Assembly (NCBI RefSeq): GCF_030908385.1
Contig: NZ_CP133091.1
Span: 2,785,501-2,849,500, forward strand
DNA from: Mangrovimonas sp. YM274
GTDB taxonomy: Bacteria; Bacteroidota; Bacteroidia; Flavobacteriales; Flavobacteriaceae
Direction: 5' to 3'
DNA length: 64,000 nt
Shown here piece by piece: positions 36,084-46,324 of this stretch (its first letter is position 1; every line of letters begins with the position of its first letter). The position numbers and the translations under genes are program-made. The notes below the pieces were generated by a model, which made no database searches, was not told where the DNA came from, and saw only the letters and a program-made list of their open reading frames with translations.

Positions 36084-36092
36084 TTTCCGTGA

Positions 36093-36713
36093 TTATTTCT
36101 TTTTATAAGCCTTTACCCCTGCCCTAATCTCTGTATCAAGATAATTGTACCGTGGCACAATAGGACAAGAATATTTTTCATTATAGGCGCAATAAGGGTT
36201 ATATGCCGTATTAAAATCTATTGTTAAATGATCTCCTTCCGGAATTCTTAAATCGATATAGCGACCTCCCCCATAACTTTCGGTTCCATTGGTAGCATCC
36301 AAAAAAGGTAAAAACAAATAGTCTTGATACTCCTCTTGTGCCATCAATTCTTCTCCTTGATACACCTTGAGTTCGTAGAACTCTCCTTTTAACTGAAACT
36401 TTAATACTCCATAAACGCGCTCTTTTGATTCGCGATCTGTAGTTGTTTTCATTAAAAACCATGGTGAATCTGGGGTCCGTTGTAATGTTGCTGTTACCAC
36501 ATAAGAAGAGTCCACTTCAAAAAACGACAGGCCCTTGAACCCCTTTCGATCTTTATCTGTCAATGGAGACTTTGTAGCATCCCTAAATTCAGCATTCAAC
36601 CTTTTCTGAAAGGCTGTTTTCCCCAATATGGGTTGCTTGTCTTGAGCACATCCCAGAGCAAAAGCCCCTAAAATCAAAAAAATTAAGAATCTCATATACA
36701 TTTTTTTCGCCAT
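36093..36713 (-). CDS. DUF1684 lipoprotein
   Basis: 206 residues from the ATG at 36713 (a TTG three bases upstream is possible). Lipoprotein signal ending at LGC near residue 22. The domain ends with the DUF1684 marks GGGRYIDLRIPEG, IDFNTAYNPYCAYNEKYSCP (cysteine pair) and PRYNYLDTEIRAGVKAY. Function unknown; it would sit at the inner face of the outer membrane or on the inner membrane. It is convergent with crcB (9 bases) and divergent from the MFS gene. Confidence 0.85.
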   Translation of the reverse strand: MAKKMYMRFLIFLILGAFALGCAQDKQPILGKTAFQKRLNAEFRDATKSPLTDKDRKGFKGLSFFEVDSSYVVTATLQRTPDSPWFLMKTTTDRESKERVYGVLKFQLKGEFYELKVYQGEELMAQEEYQDYLFLPFLDATNGTESYGGGRYIDLRIPEGDHLTIDFNTAYNPYCAYNEKYSCPIVPRYNYLDTEIRAGVKAYKKK

Positions 36714-36741
36714 CAAAAATACAACTTAAACTTATTTTACA

Positions 36742-36905
36742 TAGATTTGACTTTCAAACTTTTAGCAAACTCATGATTTCAGTCATCACAAAAAATAAGC
36801 AAACCTATACAGCTTCTTACAGAAGCCGGACGCTTAAATGATTGTGTTGATTACATCTTAACAATATATCTGTAAAACGTCCGGCTTATGTCGGACATTT
36901 TTTTT
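36742..36905 (+). promoter_or_regulatory. Putative transcription attenuator in the leader of the MFS gene
   Basis: After a TAGATTTG -7 box (36742-36749) the leader holds three mutually exclusive pairings. A: GCTTCT-TAC-AGAAGC (36812-36826). B: AAGCCGGACG (36823-36832) with CGTCCGGCTT (36878-36887), a perfect 10-base long-range stem. C: GTCCGGC-TTAT-GTCGGAC (36879-36896) followed by eight T (36898-36905), an intrinsic terminator. B would disrupt both A and C. The terminator lies only 19 bases before the start codon of the next gene, in its sense direction. Confidence 0.5.
36879..36905 (+). terminator. Intrinsic terminator inside the MFS leader
   Basis: Seven-base stem with one G-T pair, TTAT loop, then ATTTTTTTT. 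There is no plus-strand gene upstream for it to end: the neighbour at 36093-36713 is on the minus strand. Confidence 0.7.
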
Positions 36906-36924
36906 CATTTTACATCAATCAAAC

Positions 36925-38136
36925 ATGAAACAAATTTTTAACAGTTATATCGATACTTTCAAGGGACTCTCTACAGAAGTTTGGTGGTTGGCCCTAATTA
37001 CGCTTATTAACAGAGCAGGAACCATGGTAGTACCTTTTCTATCGCTCTACCTCACTAAAAGCCTAAACTTTTCATTAAGTGATGTGGCATGGATCATGTC
37101 TGCCTTTGGAGCGGGTTCTGTTTTAGGCTCTTGGCTAGGAGGCAAATTGACCGACAAAATTGGTTATTACAAAGTTATGGTGATTAGCCTTATAGCCTCA
37201 GGCTTCCTTTTTATAGGGTTGCAATTTATCAACACTTATACAGGGATGATCTTTGGCGTTGGATTATTAATGGCAGTTGCAGACATGTTTCGTCCCGCCA
37301 TGTTTGTTGCCCTTAGCGCTTATAGCAAACCCGAAAACAAAACTAGATCGGTAACCTTGATACGTTTGGCCATTAACTTAGGGTTTTCAGCTGGTCCAGC
37401 TATTGGTGGTATAATTATTCTCTCTTTAGGGTATGCTGGCCTTTTTTGGGTAGATGGCATTACCTGCATATTAGCAGGTATTTTGCTACTCAATGTACTA
37501 AATCCCAAAACAGCCAAAGTTCATGACGAGATTACCGTTCCCAACCCTAAATCGGCCTATAAAGATGGGGCCTACATCATATTTTTAATCGCTATGGTAT
37601 TGTTCAGCATTGTATTTTTACAATACTTTTCCACCATGCCGTTATACTATGAGAAAGAACGATTACTTTCAGAATTTGAAATCGGTCTACTCATGGGAAT
37701 GAATGGCTTATTAATTGCCATATTTGAGATGCCTCTAATAAAATGGCTTGAAGGGTTAAAATATACCAAAACAGGACTCATTATTTATGGAGCCTTGCTA
37801 ACAGCCCTAAGTTTTTTGGTGCTCAATCTTAGCTCATGGTCAGGAATCTTAATCGTTGGAATGCTCTTAATGACAGTAGGTGAAATGATAGCTTTTCCCT
37901 TCTCCAATGCCTTTGCCCTAAAAAGGGCAACACGAGGCAACCAAGGAGAATATATGGCTCTGTACAGCATGGCTTTTGCCATTGCACATATTTTTGGCCA
38001 TAATACCGGAATGCAGCTCATTAAACTAGTTGGTTTTAAAAGCACATGGTATATTATCATAGCAATCATGCTAATTTGTGTGCTACTATTAGTATTTTTA
38101 AAGCGTAAAATGGCTTATCGAAACATAAGCCAATAA
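36925..38136 (+). CDS. MFS transporter (drug/metabolite efflux type)
   Basis: 403 residues, twelve membrane helices. The loop 2-3 signature GGKLTDKIGYYKVM is the MFS family mark, and helix 4-5 (RLAINLGFSAGPAIGG) has the antiporter motif C pattern of exporters. The substrate is not known. It is preceded by a leader with attenuator-like structure and followed 17 bases later by the ypdA-like gene, so both may be controlled by the leader. Confidence 0.85.
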   Translation: MKQIFNSYIDTFKGLSTEVWWLALITLINRAGTMVVPFLSLYLTKSLNFSLSDVAWIMSAFGAGSVLGSWLGGKLTDKIGYYKVMVISLIASGFLFIGLQFINTYTGMIFGVGLLMAVADMFRPAMFVALSAYSKPENKTRSVTLIRLAINLGFSAGPAIGGIIILSLGYAGLFWVDGITCILAGILLLNVLNPKTAKVHDEITVPNPKSAYKDGAYIIFLIAMVLFSIVFLQYFSTMPLYYEKERLLSEFEIGLLMGMNGLLIAIFEMPLIKWLEGLKYTKTGLIIYGALLTALSFLVLNLSSWSGILIVGMLLMTVGEMIAFPFSNAFALKRATRGNQGEYMALYSMAFAIAHIFGHNTGMQLIKLVGFKSTWYIIIAIMLICVLLLVFLKRKMAYRNISQ

Positions 38137-38153
38137 CTTAAATATTTAGGATT

Positions 38154-39122
38154 TTGAATATCGAGAAAGACATCATCATAATAGGCGCCGGTCCCATTGG
38201 AATTGCCTGCGCCCTTGAATGCAAACAAAGAGGGTTTGATTATGTGATTTTAGAAAAAGGAGCTCTTACTAATTCACTTTTTAACTATCCTTTAAATATG
38301 ACCTTTTTCTCTACTTCTGAAAGATTAGAGATCAATGATGTCCCTTTTATAAGTAACAGTCCAAAACCTAACAGAGATGAGGCTTTGGAATACTACAGAC
38401 GTGTGGCAACCTCCAATCAACTAAACATTAATTTATACGAAGAGGTTTTGGGTATTCTGGAGCACAAAGGACAGTTTGTAGTAACTTCCGAAAAACAAAA
38501 CTACCGTGCCAAAAAAGTGATTATCGCGACAGGGTTCTATGACATCCCTAAATTGTTGAATGTTCCTGGAGAACAACTCCCAAAAGTATCCCATTATTAT
38601 AAAGAGGCGCATCCATACAGCATGCAGAAAGTAATTGTAGTGGGAGCCAGTAACTCCTCAGTAGATGCCGCTTTGGAAATTTGGAGAAAGGGAGGAGAAG
38701 TAACCATGGTGATTAGAGGCAATGACATAGGAGAGCGTGTAAAATACTGGGTACGCCCCGATATTCTAAACCGAATTGAAGAAGGCAGCATAAAAGCCTA
38801 TTTTAATTCTGAAATACAAGAAATAAAAGAAGAGGAAGTCTCCATAAATACTCCTAAAGGTATCATTACCCTCCCAAATAATTACGTAGTTGCCCTTACC
38901 GGTTACCAACCCAATTTCAAACTCCTTGAAGGGGCCAATATTACTTTTGGTGAGGATGAAAGACATATTCCTACCTATAATGCTGAAACCATGGAAACCA
39001 ATGTCCCTGGATTGTATCTAGCTGGTGTAATTTGTGGTGGTATGGAAACCCATAAATGGTTTATAGAAAATTCACGTATCCATGCCAAACAAATCGCTGA
39101 ACACATTTCACAAACCCTTTAA
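38154..39122 (+). CDS. YpdA-like putative bacillithiol disulfide reductase
   Basis: 322 residues, from a TTG start preceded by AGGA; no ATG is near. The FAD motif is IIIGAGPIGIA (about 7-17) and the NADPH motif VVGASNSSVDAALE near 160. The family block SLFNYPLNMTFFSTSERLEI is that of YpdA, which reduces oxidised bacillithiol with NADPH; the group lacks the CxxC of thioredoxin reductases, as here. It follows the MFS gene by 17 bases. If correct, the organism makes or uses bacillithiol. Confidence 0.8.
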   Translation: MNIEKDIIIIGAGPIGIACALECKQRGFDYVILEKGALTNSLFNYPLNMTFFSTSERLEINDVPFISNSPKPNRDEALEYYRRVATSNQLNINLYEEVLGILEHKGQFVVTSEKQNYRAKKVIIATGFYDIPKLLNVPGEQLPKVSHYYKEAHPYSMQKVIVVGASNSSVDAALEIWRKGGEVTMVIRGNDIGERVKYWVRPDILNRIEEGSIKAYFNSEIQEIKEEEVSINTPKGIITLPNNYVVALTGYQPNFKLLEGANITFGEDERHIPTYNAETMETNVPGLYLAGVICGGMETHKWFIENSRIHAKQIAEHISQTL

Positions 39123-39125
39123 TAA

Positions 39126-39569
39126 CTATTTAATAGGCTTGATATAACCATTTTTAACTACAACGGACAACACAATCTGCGTTTTACTTTCACCGTAAAC
39201 TATTAATTGGTCAATAAAAGCTTCCAAGTGTTTTTGGTTTTTAAGAATAACCACCATTACAATATTCTCATTGCCCGTAATCCGGTAACAATTAATTACC
39301 TCATCATAGGTTTTAACCTTTTCCAAGAAAGGTTTAAGCTTCCCCATAAATGCACGTAAGGTAATAATGGCTTTTAGTTGGTACCCTGCCTCAAAATAGG
39401 AAACCGTGGTATGGTAATCTTCAATAATCCCCGAATCTTCCATTTTTTTGATACGCTCGGAAACTGCTGGTGAACTAATGCCAACTTGCCTCCCAATTTC
39501 AGCATTGGATTGCCGTGCATTTTGCTGCAAACATTTCAATATTTTCCAATTCAAAGTATCAATACTCAT
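39126..39569 (-). CDS. Lrp/AsnC family transcriptional regulator
   Basis: 147 residues. N-terminal winged helix-turn-helix (LNWKILKCLQQNARQSNAEI, QVGISSPAVSERIKKMEDSGII) and C-terminal RAM ligand-binding domain (KVKTYDEVINCYRITGNENIVM). Lrp-like proteins bind DNA as multimers and usually sense amino acids. It is convergent with the YpdA-like gene (3 bases apart) and divergent from the four-helix-bundle gene. Confidence 0.92.
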   Translation of the reverse strand: MSIDTLNWKILKCLQQNARQSNAEIGRQVGISSPAVSERIKKMEDSGIIEDYHTTVSYFEAGYQLKAIITLRAFMGKLKPFLEKVKTYDEVINCYRITGNENIVMVVILKNQKHLEAFIDQLIVYGESKTQIVLSVVVKNGYIKPIK

Positions 39570-39687
39570 TTTTAAAGTTTTTTCAATAAAAAAAATAATT
39601 TTTAAACCAAATATACATTTTTACTTTAATTATTAAAGCTGAATCTGAAATCTTGTCCTTAATTTTGATATAAATTGCTATTACACT

Positions 39688-40083
39688 ATGTTACCTCATT
39701 TGCCACACCATTTTTCAGAACTCCCTGTGTATCAAAAAGCTATAGATATCATTATTTTATCTAGAAGCATTTCGTCATACTTAAATCAGGATCTAAATTA
39801 CCTCCGAGAGGATGGCACCGAAGACCATCATATTTACTTTTCAGGAGACCTTGTACAACAATCAGCATCTTTGGCTCCAGAAATTGTCAAGGCCGAAATG
39901 GAACGCTATTCCGAAAGGCGTCATAAACACATTGCTGCTCTAAGAAGAATGACCAATAGACTATACAGAAATTGTCGCAGATTGGAAAAATGTAACAGCA
40001 ACGGAAAGGATTATATCCCGTTGTTAAGACGTGAACTTAAAACCTTCAAAAGACTACAGCACTCATGGATGCTTACGCTGTAA
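39688..40083 (+). CDS. Four-helix-bundle (IVP-like) protein
   Basis: 131 residues, soluble. The opening FSELPVYQKAIDIIILSRSIS resembles the first helix of the 23S rRNA intervening-sequence/four-helix-bundle family (pattern L-x-V-x-x-x-A), and the rest is basic and helical (AEMERYSERRHKHIAALRRM). The similarity is distant. It is a single-gene unit with its own terminator. Confidence 0.55.
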   Translation: MLPHLPHHFSELPVYQKAIDIIILSRSISSYLNQDLNYLREDGTEDHHIYFSGDLVQQSASLAPEIVKAEMERYSERRHKHIAALRRMTNRLYRNCRRLEKCNSNGKDYIPLLRRELKTFKRLQHSWMLTL

Positions 40084-40121
40084 ACTTGAATTTAAACAAA
40101 AAGAAACACTGAACATACTAT

Positions 40122-40148
40122 ACGGAAGCCCAACAGCTTCCGTTTTTT
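40122..40148 (+). terminator. Terminator of the four-helix-bundle gene
   Basis: ACGGAAGC (40122-40129) pairs with GCTTCCGT (40136-40143) around a 6-base loop, then TTTTT. Confidence 0.85.
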
Positions 40149-40212
40149 ATTGTTAAAAACTTTGTGTATAACTCACCGAGCAATTCCTTAGACAACAGCA
40201 TCTTATTATTAA

Positions 40213-40295
40213 CTTAGAATTGTCTCTAAGAACTTTTTATTGCTAAGCCCTTCCTACTTATTTGGTTGGTTAAAAAATACAGGAAGGGCTTTTTA
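40213..40295 (+). ncRNA. Candidate short RNA ending in a terminator
   Basis: Past the previous terminator the plus strand has a hairpin CTTAGA/TCTAAG (40213-40230) with a T run, and a longer stem AAGCCCTTCCT (40245-40255) with AGGAAGGGCTT (40281-40291) around a 25-base loop, then TTTT. The T run is on the plus strand only, so it does not serve the minus-strand DUF445 gene. No promoter was identified. Confidence 0.3.
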
Positions 40296-40365
40296 TTGAA
40301 TTTAGAAAAGAATCTAAGGTATTCATCAAAAATACACACTACTCTCTTCAATTCTCAAGCCTTCA

Positions 40366-41664
40366 TTATGTGTGTACATCTAAAATGTAGATTTTAAACA
40401 CCATTATAATCATCCCGACAAGTCCCCCCACTAAAGCTCCATTAAGCCTTATATACTGTAAATCTTCACCAACCTTTTCCTCTATTTGTTTTACCAGCTC
40501 TACATTGGAAAGTTTAGCCAAGCTTTCTCCTACCAATTCCCCAATACGATGGTGGTGTTTATCTATCAACTCCAATAAGGTGCTTTTTAACCAAGCATCG
40601 GTGCCCTCCACTTTTGAAACATCATTGTAAAAACCATGCAACATTCTATTCACTTTCTCCTTTAAAAGTTGTGTATGTTCTGTTTCCCCAACAAATACTT
40701 GTTCGTGGATGATTTCTTTCACTCTTGTTAAAGCCTTTTTTACAATGCCAGAATCAATCAAACGCAACAGGAATTGCTCACCAAACTCATTAATGGTTTC
40801 AATAGCAGGATCCTCTTCCGAGGTCAAACGCTCTCCATACTCATAAAGTTGCCTATCTAGTGCTTGAATAATTTTATGATCTTCAGGTGAACTGCGCATT
40901 TCCTCAACAAGTTCGTATAGTTGCTCTTGAATACCTTTGGCTATTTTAACAGGTTTTATAGCTCCCAATACCTGACCTGCTCCCACTAAAACGCCCTTAA
41001 GCACGGAGCCTTTTTTCTTTTGATTTTTTACTTGCAATTCTACTTCGGCCGTTAAAAATTCCAAAGTTGCTGGATCCGCAATTTTTTCTTTCAGCACCTC
41101 CAAAAACACCTTGAGCATCCCGTGATGGTCCTTATGTTCTATTACTTGCTTTAAAAACCGACCTAAAGGCTCCGCTAGGTTATTCCCCTTGCAAGCGGGC
41201 CGCAATAAATCCTCCAAACCAGACACCACATTTGGAGCTTCCAATTGCATCAGTAAAGCTTCCAATTCTGGCTTTAGGGTCTGTTGAATGGCTGTTTGAT
41301 TGTTCCCTTCCATCAAATATTCAAGGATCGGTTTAGCCAATGATACTCCTTCAATTTTATCCCTTAGCATGTCTTTGGAAAGCCATTCGTTATTCACCAA
41401 GTCTACAATACCGGCAGACAACTTTTCCCTGCTTTTTACAATGATATTGGTATGGCGTTTTACATAAGGAATGGGGATTTCCTGAAACAGCGCCCTTACA
41501 GCAAACCAATCGGCGACACCCCCAACAACCGCGGCCTCAAAACCTGCCAACAGTATCTCCAAAAGGTCACCTTCATACAAATGCAACTTCTTAAAGACAA
41601 GCCCAATGGTCATGAAACAAACCGCCAAGGCCAAAGACAGGTTTCCTAATCTATTTTTTTTCAT
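40366..41664 (-). CDS. DUF445 family membrane protein
   Basis: 432 residues. Two N-terminal hydrophobic helices with the DUF445 marks EAAVVGGVADWFAVRALF and IIVKSREKLSAGIVDLVNN, a long helical middle, and a C-terminal membrane segment (LNGALVGGLVGMIIMVFKIYIL). The family (YjiN-like) is an inner-membrane protein of unknown role. It ends toward the candidate RNA region and is 146 bases from the icmF gene on the same strand. Confidence 0.85.
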   Translation of the reverse strand: MKKNRLGNLSLALAVCFMTIGLVFKKLHLYEGDLLEILLAGFEAAVVGGVADWFAVRALFQEIPIPYVKRHTNIIVKSREKLSAGIVDLVNNEWLSKDMLRDKIEGVSLAKPILEYLMEGNNQTAIQQTLKPELEALLMQLEAPNVVSGLEDLLRPACKGNNLAEPLGRFLKQVIEHKDHHGMLKVFLEVLKEKIADPATLEFLTAEVELQVKNQKKKGSVLKGVLVGAGQVLGAIKPVKIAKGIQEQLYELVEEMRSSPEDHKIIQALDRQLYEYGERLTSEEDPAIETINEFGEQFLLRLIDSGIVKKALTRVKEIIHEQVFVGETEHTQLLKEKVNRMLHGFYNDVSKVEGTDAWLKSTLLELIDKHHHRIGELVGESLAKLSNVELVKQIEEKVGEDLQYIRLNGALVGGLVGMIIMVFKIYILDVHT

Positions 41665-41751
41665 GTTGAACGTTTGGTCTTTCTAAGGTCTTAAAAAATA
41701 CTGAAAACTAAGGCTTTATTGACACAAAAAACTTTCTTCTGATTTTAAAAG

Positions 41752-41788
41752 CCATAAAAAAATCCCGAGAAATAGCTCCTCGGGATTT
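41752..41788 (-). terminator. Terminator of icmF
   Basis: Read on the minus strand, AAATCCCGAG pairs with CTCGGGATT around an 8-9-base loop, followed by seven T (41756-41762 on the plus strand are A). It lies just after the icmF stop codon. Confidence 0.85.
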
Positions 41789-41810
41789 CAGTAAATATTA
41801 TGTTTTCAAC

Positions 41811-44800
41811 CTACATATTCCGTCTATACTGCCCTCCTACTTCAAACAATGCATTGGTAATTTGACCAAGTGAGCAGAATTTCGTGGCTTCCATCAACTG
41901 TTCAAAAATGTTTTGGTTATTGATGGCGGCGTGCTGTATTACTGACAATTGTTGAGCAACTTCTTTAGCATAATGCTCATGGAGATTTTCCAACGTTTTA
42001 ATTTGGAATTGCTTTTCCTCTTCCGTTGCACGGATTACTTCCGCAGGGATTACCGTTGGAGAGCCCTTACTGCTCAAGAAGGTATTCACCCCAATGATTG
42101 GGAATTGCCCATTGTGCTTTAAGGTTTCGTAATACAAGCTTTCCTCTTGAATTTTAGATCGTTGGTACATGGTTTCCATAGCCCCAAGAACACCCCCGCG
42201 TTCTGTAATTCTATCAAACTCTGCCAACACAGCTTCCTCAACCAAATCGGTCAATTCTTCAATGATAAAGGATCCTTGAATTGGATTCTCATTTTTAGCC
42301 AAGCCTAACTCCTTGTTGATGATCAACTGAATGGCCATAGCACGACGTACGGACTCTTCCGTTGGCGTTGTGATAGCTTCATCATAAGCATTTGTGTGCA
42401 ACGAGTTACAGTTGTCATAAATAGCATAAAGCGCCTGTAATGTCGTACGGATATCATTAAAGTCAATCTCTTGGGCATGCAAGCTACGTCCTGATGTTTG
42501 AATATGGTATTTCAACATCTGTGCTCTTGGATTGGCTCCGTATTTATGCTTTAAGGCCTTGGCCCAAATTCTACGAGCCACACGACCAATAACTGCATAT
42601 TCAGGGTCGATTCCATTGGAGAAGAAGAACGACAAGTTTGGTCCAAACTTATTGATGTCCATTTTTCTAGACAAGTAGTACTCTACATAGGTAAAGCCAT
42701 TGGCAAGGGTCAATGCCAATTGGGTAATTGGATTAGCTCCAGCCTCCGCAATATGGTACCCAGAAATAGACACCGAATAAAAATTGCGAACATTGTTCTC
42801 GATAAAGTATTCCTGTACATCTCCCATCAATCGCAAAGCGAATTCCGTAGAGAAAATACAAGTGTTCTGAGCTTGGTCTTCCTTAAGAATATCCGCCTGA
42901 ACTGTTCCGCGCACCTGAGCGATGGTTTTAGCTTTGATATCGGCATAGACATCGGCAGGCAATACTTGATCTCCTGTAACGCCCAACAGCATCAATCCTA
43001 AGCCGTCATTTCCTTCAGGTAATTCACCATTATATTTTGGACGCTCTTTTCCTTTATAGATTTTGGCTATTTTGGCCTCCACTTCTTTTTCAAGACCGTT
43101 CTCCTTAATGTAAATCTCACATTGTTGATCGATTGCGGCATTCATAAAGAATCCTAGCAACATTGGTGCAGGACCATTGATGGTCATACTTACCGAAGTC
43201 ATGGCATCGGCAAGATTGAATCCTGAATACAATTTCTTGGCATCATCCAAACAGCAAATAGAAACTCCCGCGTTTCCAATCTTTCCGTAGATATCAGGAC
43301 GATGGTCTGGATCGTTTCCATAAAGCGTCACCGAATCAAATGCTGTCGACAGACGTTTGGCAGGCATTCCTAAACTTACGTAATGGAAGCGGCGGTTGGT
43401 ACGCTCTGGCCCACCTTCTCCGGCAAACATACGTGTTGGATCTTCACCCGTTCTCTTAAACGGATATAATCCTGAAGTATATGGGAACTCCCCTGGAACA
43501 TTCTCCTGCAAGCACCATCTTAAAATATCCCCCCAAGCTTGGTACTTTGGAAGGGCCACTTTAGGAATCTGTGTATGCGACAAGGATTCTGTATGTGTTT
43601 CTATCTTTATTTCCTTATCTCTTACTTTAAAGGAATAGATTGGATTTTTATATCGGTTTACCTTTTCATCCCAACCGGTAATTACTTCCCAGTTGTATGG
43701 GTCAAGGTTCATTTTCATTCTGTCGAACTCCTTAATTAGAAGTTCCAATAATAATTTGTTCTCTTCTGAAACTACCAAGGCTTCGGTATCCACTCCTGAA
43801 CGTGTTAATACCGGTGCTGAGCCTACCACCGTTTCAATGGTTTTATAAATTCCATATAGCTTTTGAGCTACCTCTACTTGTGCCGTAGCAGTAGTATCAT
43901 AAGAACGGTTGTTTTCTGCGATTTCAGAAAGGTAACGGGTTCTGGATGGAGGAATCACAAAAATCTTCTCGCTCATTTCCTTGGTGATTTCAAAAGTCGA
44001 CTTTAAATCACTCTCCGACTTTTCAACCAAAGTATCCATAATGGCTTTGTACAACGAGTTCATTCCTGGATCGTTGAACTGCGATGCAATCGTTCCGAAT
44101 ACCGGCATATCATCCGGGTTGGCATGCCACAGATTGTGGTTGCGCATGTACTGCTTCTTCACATCACGCAAAGCATCCAAAGCGCCACGTTTGTCAAATT
44201 TGTTAATCGCCACCAAATCGGCAAAATCCAACATATCGATTTTTTCCAACTGGGTTGCAGCACCAAATTCAGGAGTCATGACGTATAAAGACACATCACT
44301 GTGCTCCAAAATTTCTGTATCGGACTGACCAATTCCAGAAGTTTCCAAAATAATCAAATCGTACTCGGCTGCTTTTAAAACTTCCACAGCCTCATTAACG
44401 TATTTTGACAATGCCAAATTAGATTGACGTGTTGCCAAACTGCGCATGTACACTCTAGGGTTATTAATGGCATTCATACGAATTCTATCCCCCAATAAAG
44501 CGCCACCCGTCTTTCTTTTGGAAGGGTCCACAGAAATTATCCCGACTGTTTTCTCTGGAAAATCGATTAAAAAACGTCTTACCAACTCATCCACCAAAGA
44601 GGATTTACCGGCACCTCCCGTTCCTGTAATTCCGAGTACTGGGGTATGGCTGTTTTTATTTTTAGCATGAATATCTTCTAAAGCAGCCTTGGCAACTTCT
44701 GGGAAGTTTTCCGCGGAAGAAATCACTCTCGCAATAGCTTTTGGATTCTTCTCTGCTAAATGACTTACTTCTCCATTCAAGGAATCCCCAATGGCAAAAT

Positions 44801-45230
44801 CGGATAACATTACCAAATCATTGATCATTCCTTGAAGGCCCATTTCACGACCATCGTCTGGCGAATAGATTCGGGTAATCCCGTAATCCATCAATTCCTG
44901 GATTTCTTCTGGAAGGATGACTCCCCCACCGCCACCAAAAATCTTGATGTGGTCTGCGCCTTTTTCCTTCAACAAATCATACATGTATTTGAAATACTCA
45001 TTGTGTCCTCCTTGGTATGAGGTCATGGCTATGGCATTGGCATCTTCCTGAATAGCCGTGTTTACCACTTCTTCTACACTGCGGTCATGCCCCAAATGGA
45101 TTACTTCCACTCCTGTGGCTTGAATAATGCGGCGCATAATGTTTATGGCAGCGTCGTGCCCGTCAAAAAGCGAGGCAGCGGTAACAATTCTTACTTTATG
45201 TTTAGGCTTATAAGGTGCTATCTGTTTCAT
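41811..45230 (-). CDS. icmF: Fused isobutyryl-CoA mutase / G-protein chaperone (IcmF)
   Basis: 1139 residues, the length of IcmF. Domains: B12-binding (about 10-145, base-off ligand His25 in [11 protein letters not shown]), a MeaI-type GTPase (about 195-430, Walker [12 protein letters not shown] at 200-210), and the acyl-CoA mutase TIM barrel (about 560-1100, ending [21 protein letters not shown]). It moves the carbonyl-CoA group between isobutyryl-CoA and butyryl-CoA or related acids, using adenosylcobalamin, while the G domain loads the cofactor. It belongs to branched-chain acid breakdown. A single gene, divergent from purU; needs B12. Confidence 0.9.
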   Translation of the reverse strand: MKQIAPYKPKHKVRIVTAASLFDGHDAAINIMRRIIQATGVEVIHLGHDRSVEEVVNTAIQEDANAIAMTSYQGGHNEYFKYMYDLLKEKGADHIKIFGGGGGVILPEEIQELMDYGITRIYSPDDGREMGLQGMINDLVMLSDFAIGDSLNGEVSHLAEKNPKAIARVISSAENFPEVAKAALEDIHAKNKNSHTPVLGITGTGGAGKSSLVDELVRRFLIDFPEKTVGIISVDPSKRKTGGALLGDRIRMNAINNPRVYMRSLATRQSNLALSKYVNEAVEVLKAAEYDLIILETSGIGQSDTEILEHSDVSLYVMTPEFGAATQLEKIDMLDFADLVAINKFDKRGALDALRDVKKQYMRNHNLWHANPDDMPVFGTIASQFNDPGMNSLYKAIMDTLVEKSESDLKSTFEITKEMSEKIFVIPPSRTRYLSEIAENNRSYDTTATAQVEVAQKLYGIYKTIETVVGSAPVLTRSGVDTEALVVSEENKLLLELLIKEFDRMKMNLDPYNWEVITGWDEKVNRYKNPIYSFKVRDKEIKIETHTESLSHTQIPKVALPKYQAWGDILRWCLQENVPGEFPYTSGLYPFKRTGEDPTRMFAGEGGPERTNRRFHYVSLGMPAKRLSTAFDSVTLYGNDPDHRPDIYGKIGNAGVSICCLDDAKKLYSGFNLADAMTSVSMTINGPAPMLLGFFMNAAIDQQCEIYIKENGLEKEVEAKIAKIYKGKERPKYNGELPEGNDGLGLMLLGVTGDQVLPADVYADIKAKTIAQVRGTVQADILKEDQAQNTCIFSTEFALRLMGDVQEYFIENNVRNFYSVSISGYHIAEAGANPITQLALTLANGFTYVEYYLSRKMDINKFGPNLSFFFSNGIDPEYAVIGRVARRIWAKALKHKYGANPRAQMLKYHIQTSGRSLHAQEIDFNDIRTTLQALYAIYDNCNSLHTNAYDEAITTPTEESVRRAMAIQLIINKELGLAKNENPIQGSFIIEELTDLVEEAVLAEFDRITERGGVLGAMETMYQRSKIQEESLYYETLKHNGQFPIIGVNTFLSSKGSPTVIPAEVIRATEEEKQFQIKTLENLHEHYAKEVAQQLSVIQHAAINNQNIFEQLMEATKFCSLGQITNALFEVGGQYRRNM

Positions 45231-45467
45231 CTGTAGTAGCTATTGAATTAGTTTTTAAACTGAAAACCAAGACCATACATAAAACCCATTAGCGTTTTAG
45301 GTTATTAATCAAATGATTCTTTGATAATTTGTCTTGATTTTCGAATCGCAAATTTAAGGATAATTCAAAAAAATAACCGGTTTATCTCAAATTATCTAAA
45401 ACGATTGAGAATAACGGTGAGCTTGATGATTTTCAACTAATTTTAATACTCTCCAAAAGCTTTTGTC

Positions 45468-46321
45468 ATGACAAAAATCACCATTTTAATTCATTGCAAG
45501 GATCAACCTGGAATTATCGCTTCCGTTACAAACTTTATTGCCAACAACAATGGAAATATTGTGTATATAGACCAACATGTAGATCGTGAACAAGACATTT
45601 TTTTTATGCGTCTAGAAAGTGATTTTAGAGAAGACCTATTTCAAGAGAATACTTTTAAACAAGCTTTTGAGATTTCCTTATCTACAAAATTTAATATGAA
45701 ATGGCGTATGTATACCAATAATGACCTTCCTAACATGGCCATTTTTGTTTCTAAATACGACCATTGTCTTTATGATATTCTCGGGCGCTATAATTCTGGA
45801 GAATTACAGGTTCATATTCCTTTTATAATAAGCAACCATAAAGATTTAGAACCGATAGCCAAAAGTTTTAATATTCAGTTTTATCATATTCCAGTGAGTA
45901 AGGAATCTAAGGTAGATGCAGAAAAAAAACAATTGGAACTATTGACTCAACACCAAGTCGATTTTGTTGTGTTAGCGCGCTACATGCAAATTGTATCGCA
46001 AAAGCTTATAAATCACTACCCAAATAAAATCATCAATATACACCATTCTTTTTTACCTGCATTTATTGGTGCTAAACCATACCATTCGGCATAAAAAGAG
46101 GGGTTAAAATCATTGGAGCAACAAGTCATTATATTACAGATGATCTTGATGCTGGCCCTATAATTGCCCAAGATGTCACCAGCGTATCCCACACACATTC
46201 TATTGCCGACTTTATTGCCAAAGGAAGAGATTTAGAAAAGATTGTGCTTTCCAATGCCATAAAATTGCACATAAACAGAAAGGTTCTTGTTTACAACAAC
46301 AAGACCGTAATTTTTTCATAA
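45468..46321 (+). pseudogene. purU: Formyltetrahydrofolate deformylase, broken by a frameshift
   Basis: The first frame runs 45468-46094 (208 residues): ACT domain (TILIHCKDQPGIIASV) and the first part of the hydrolase domain with the active-site block NIHHSFLPAF. At about 46085-46094 it hits TAA right after GAKPYHSA. The reading continues in the +1 frame as RGVKIIGATSHY, TDDLDAGPII and NKTVIFS to the stop at 46319-46321. Joined, it matches a normal PurU of about 284 residues. The catalytic Asp lies after the break, so the truncated product should be inactive. A single missing base, a sequencing error or true loss would all explain it. Confidence 0.85.
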
Positions 46322-46324
46322 GGT

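Noticed and set aside
40366-41664. Candidate terminator at 40245-40295 as the end of DUF445
   Set aside because: The T run is on the plus strand; on the minus strand no U tract follows the stem.
45231-45467. Cobalamin riboswitch between icmF and purU
   Set aside because: The B12-box is absent; only short AT-rich repeats such as ATCAAA/TTTGAT at 45308-45325 are seen.
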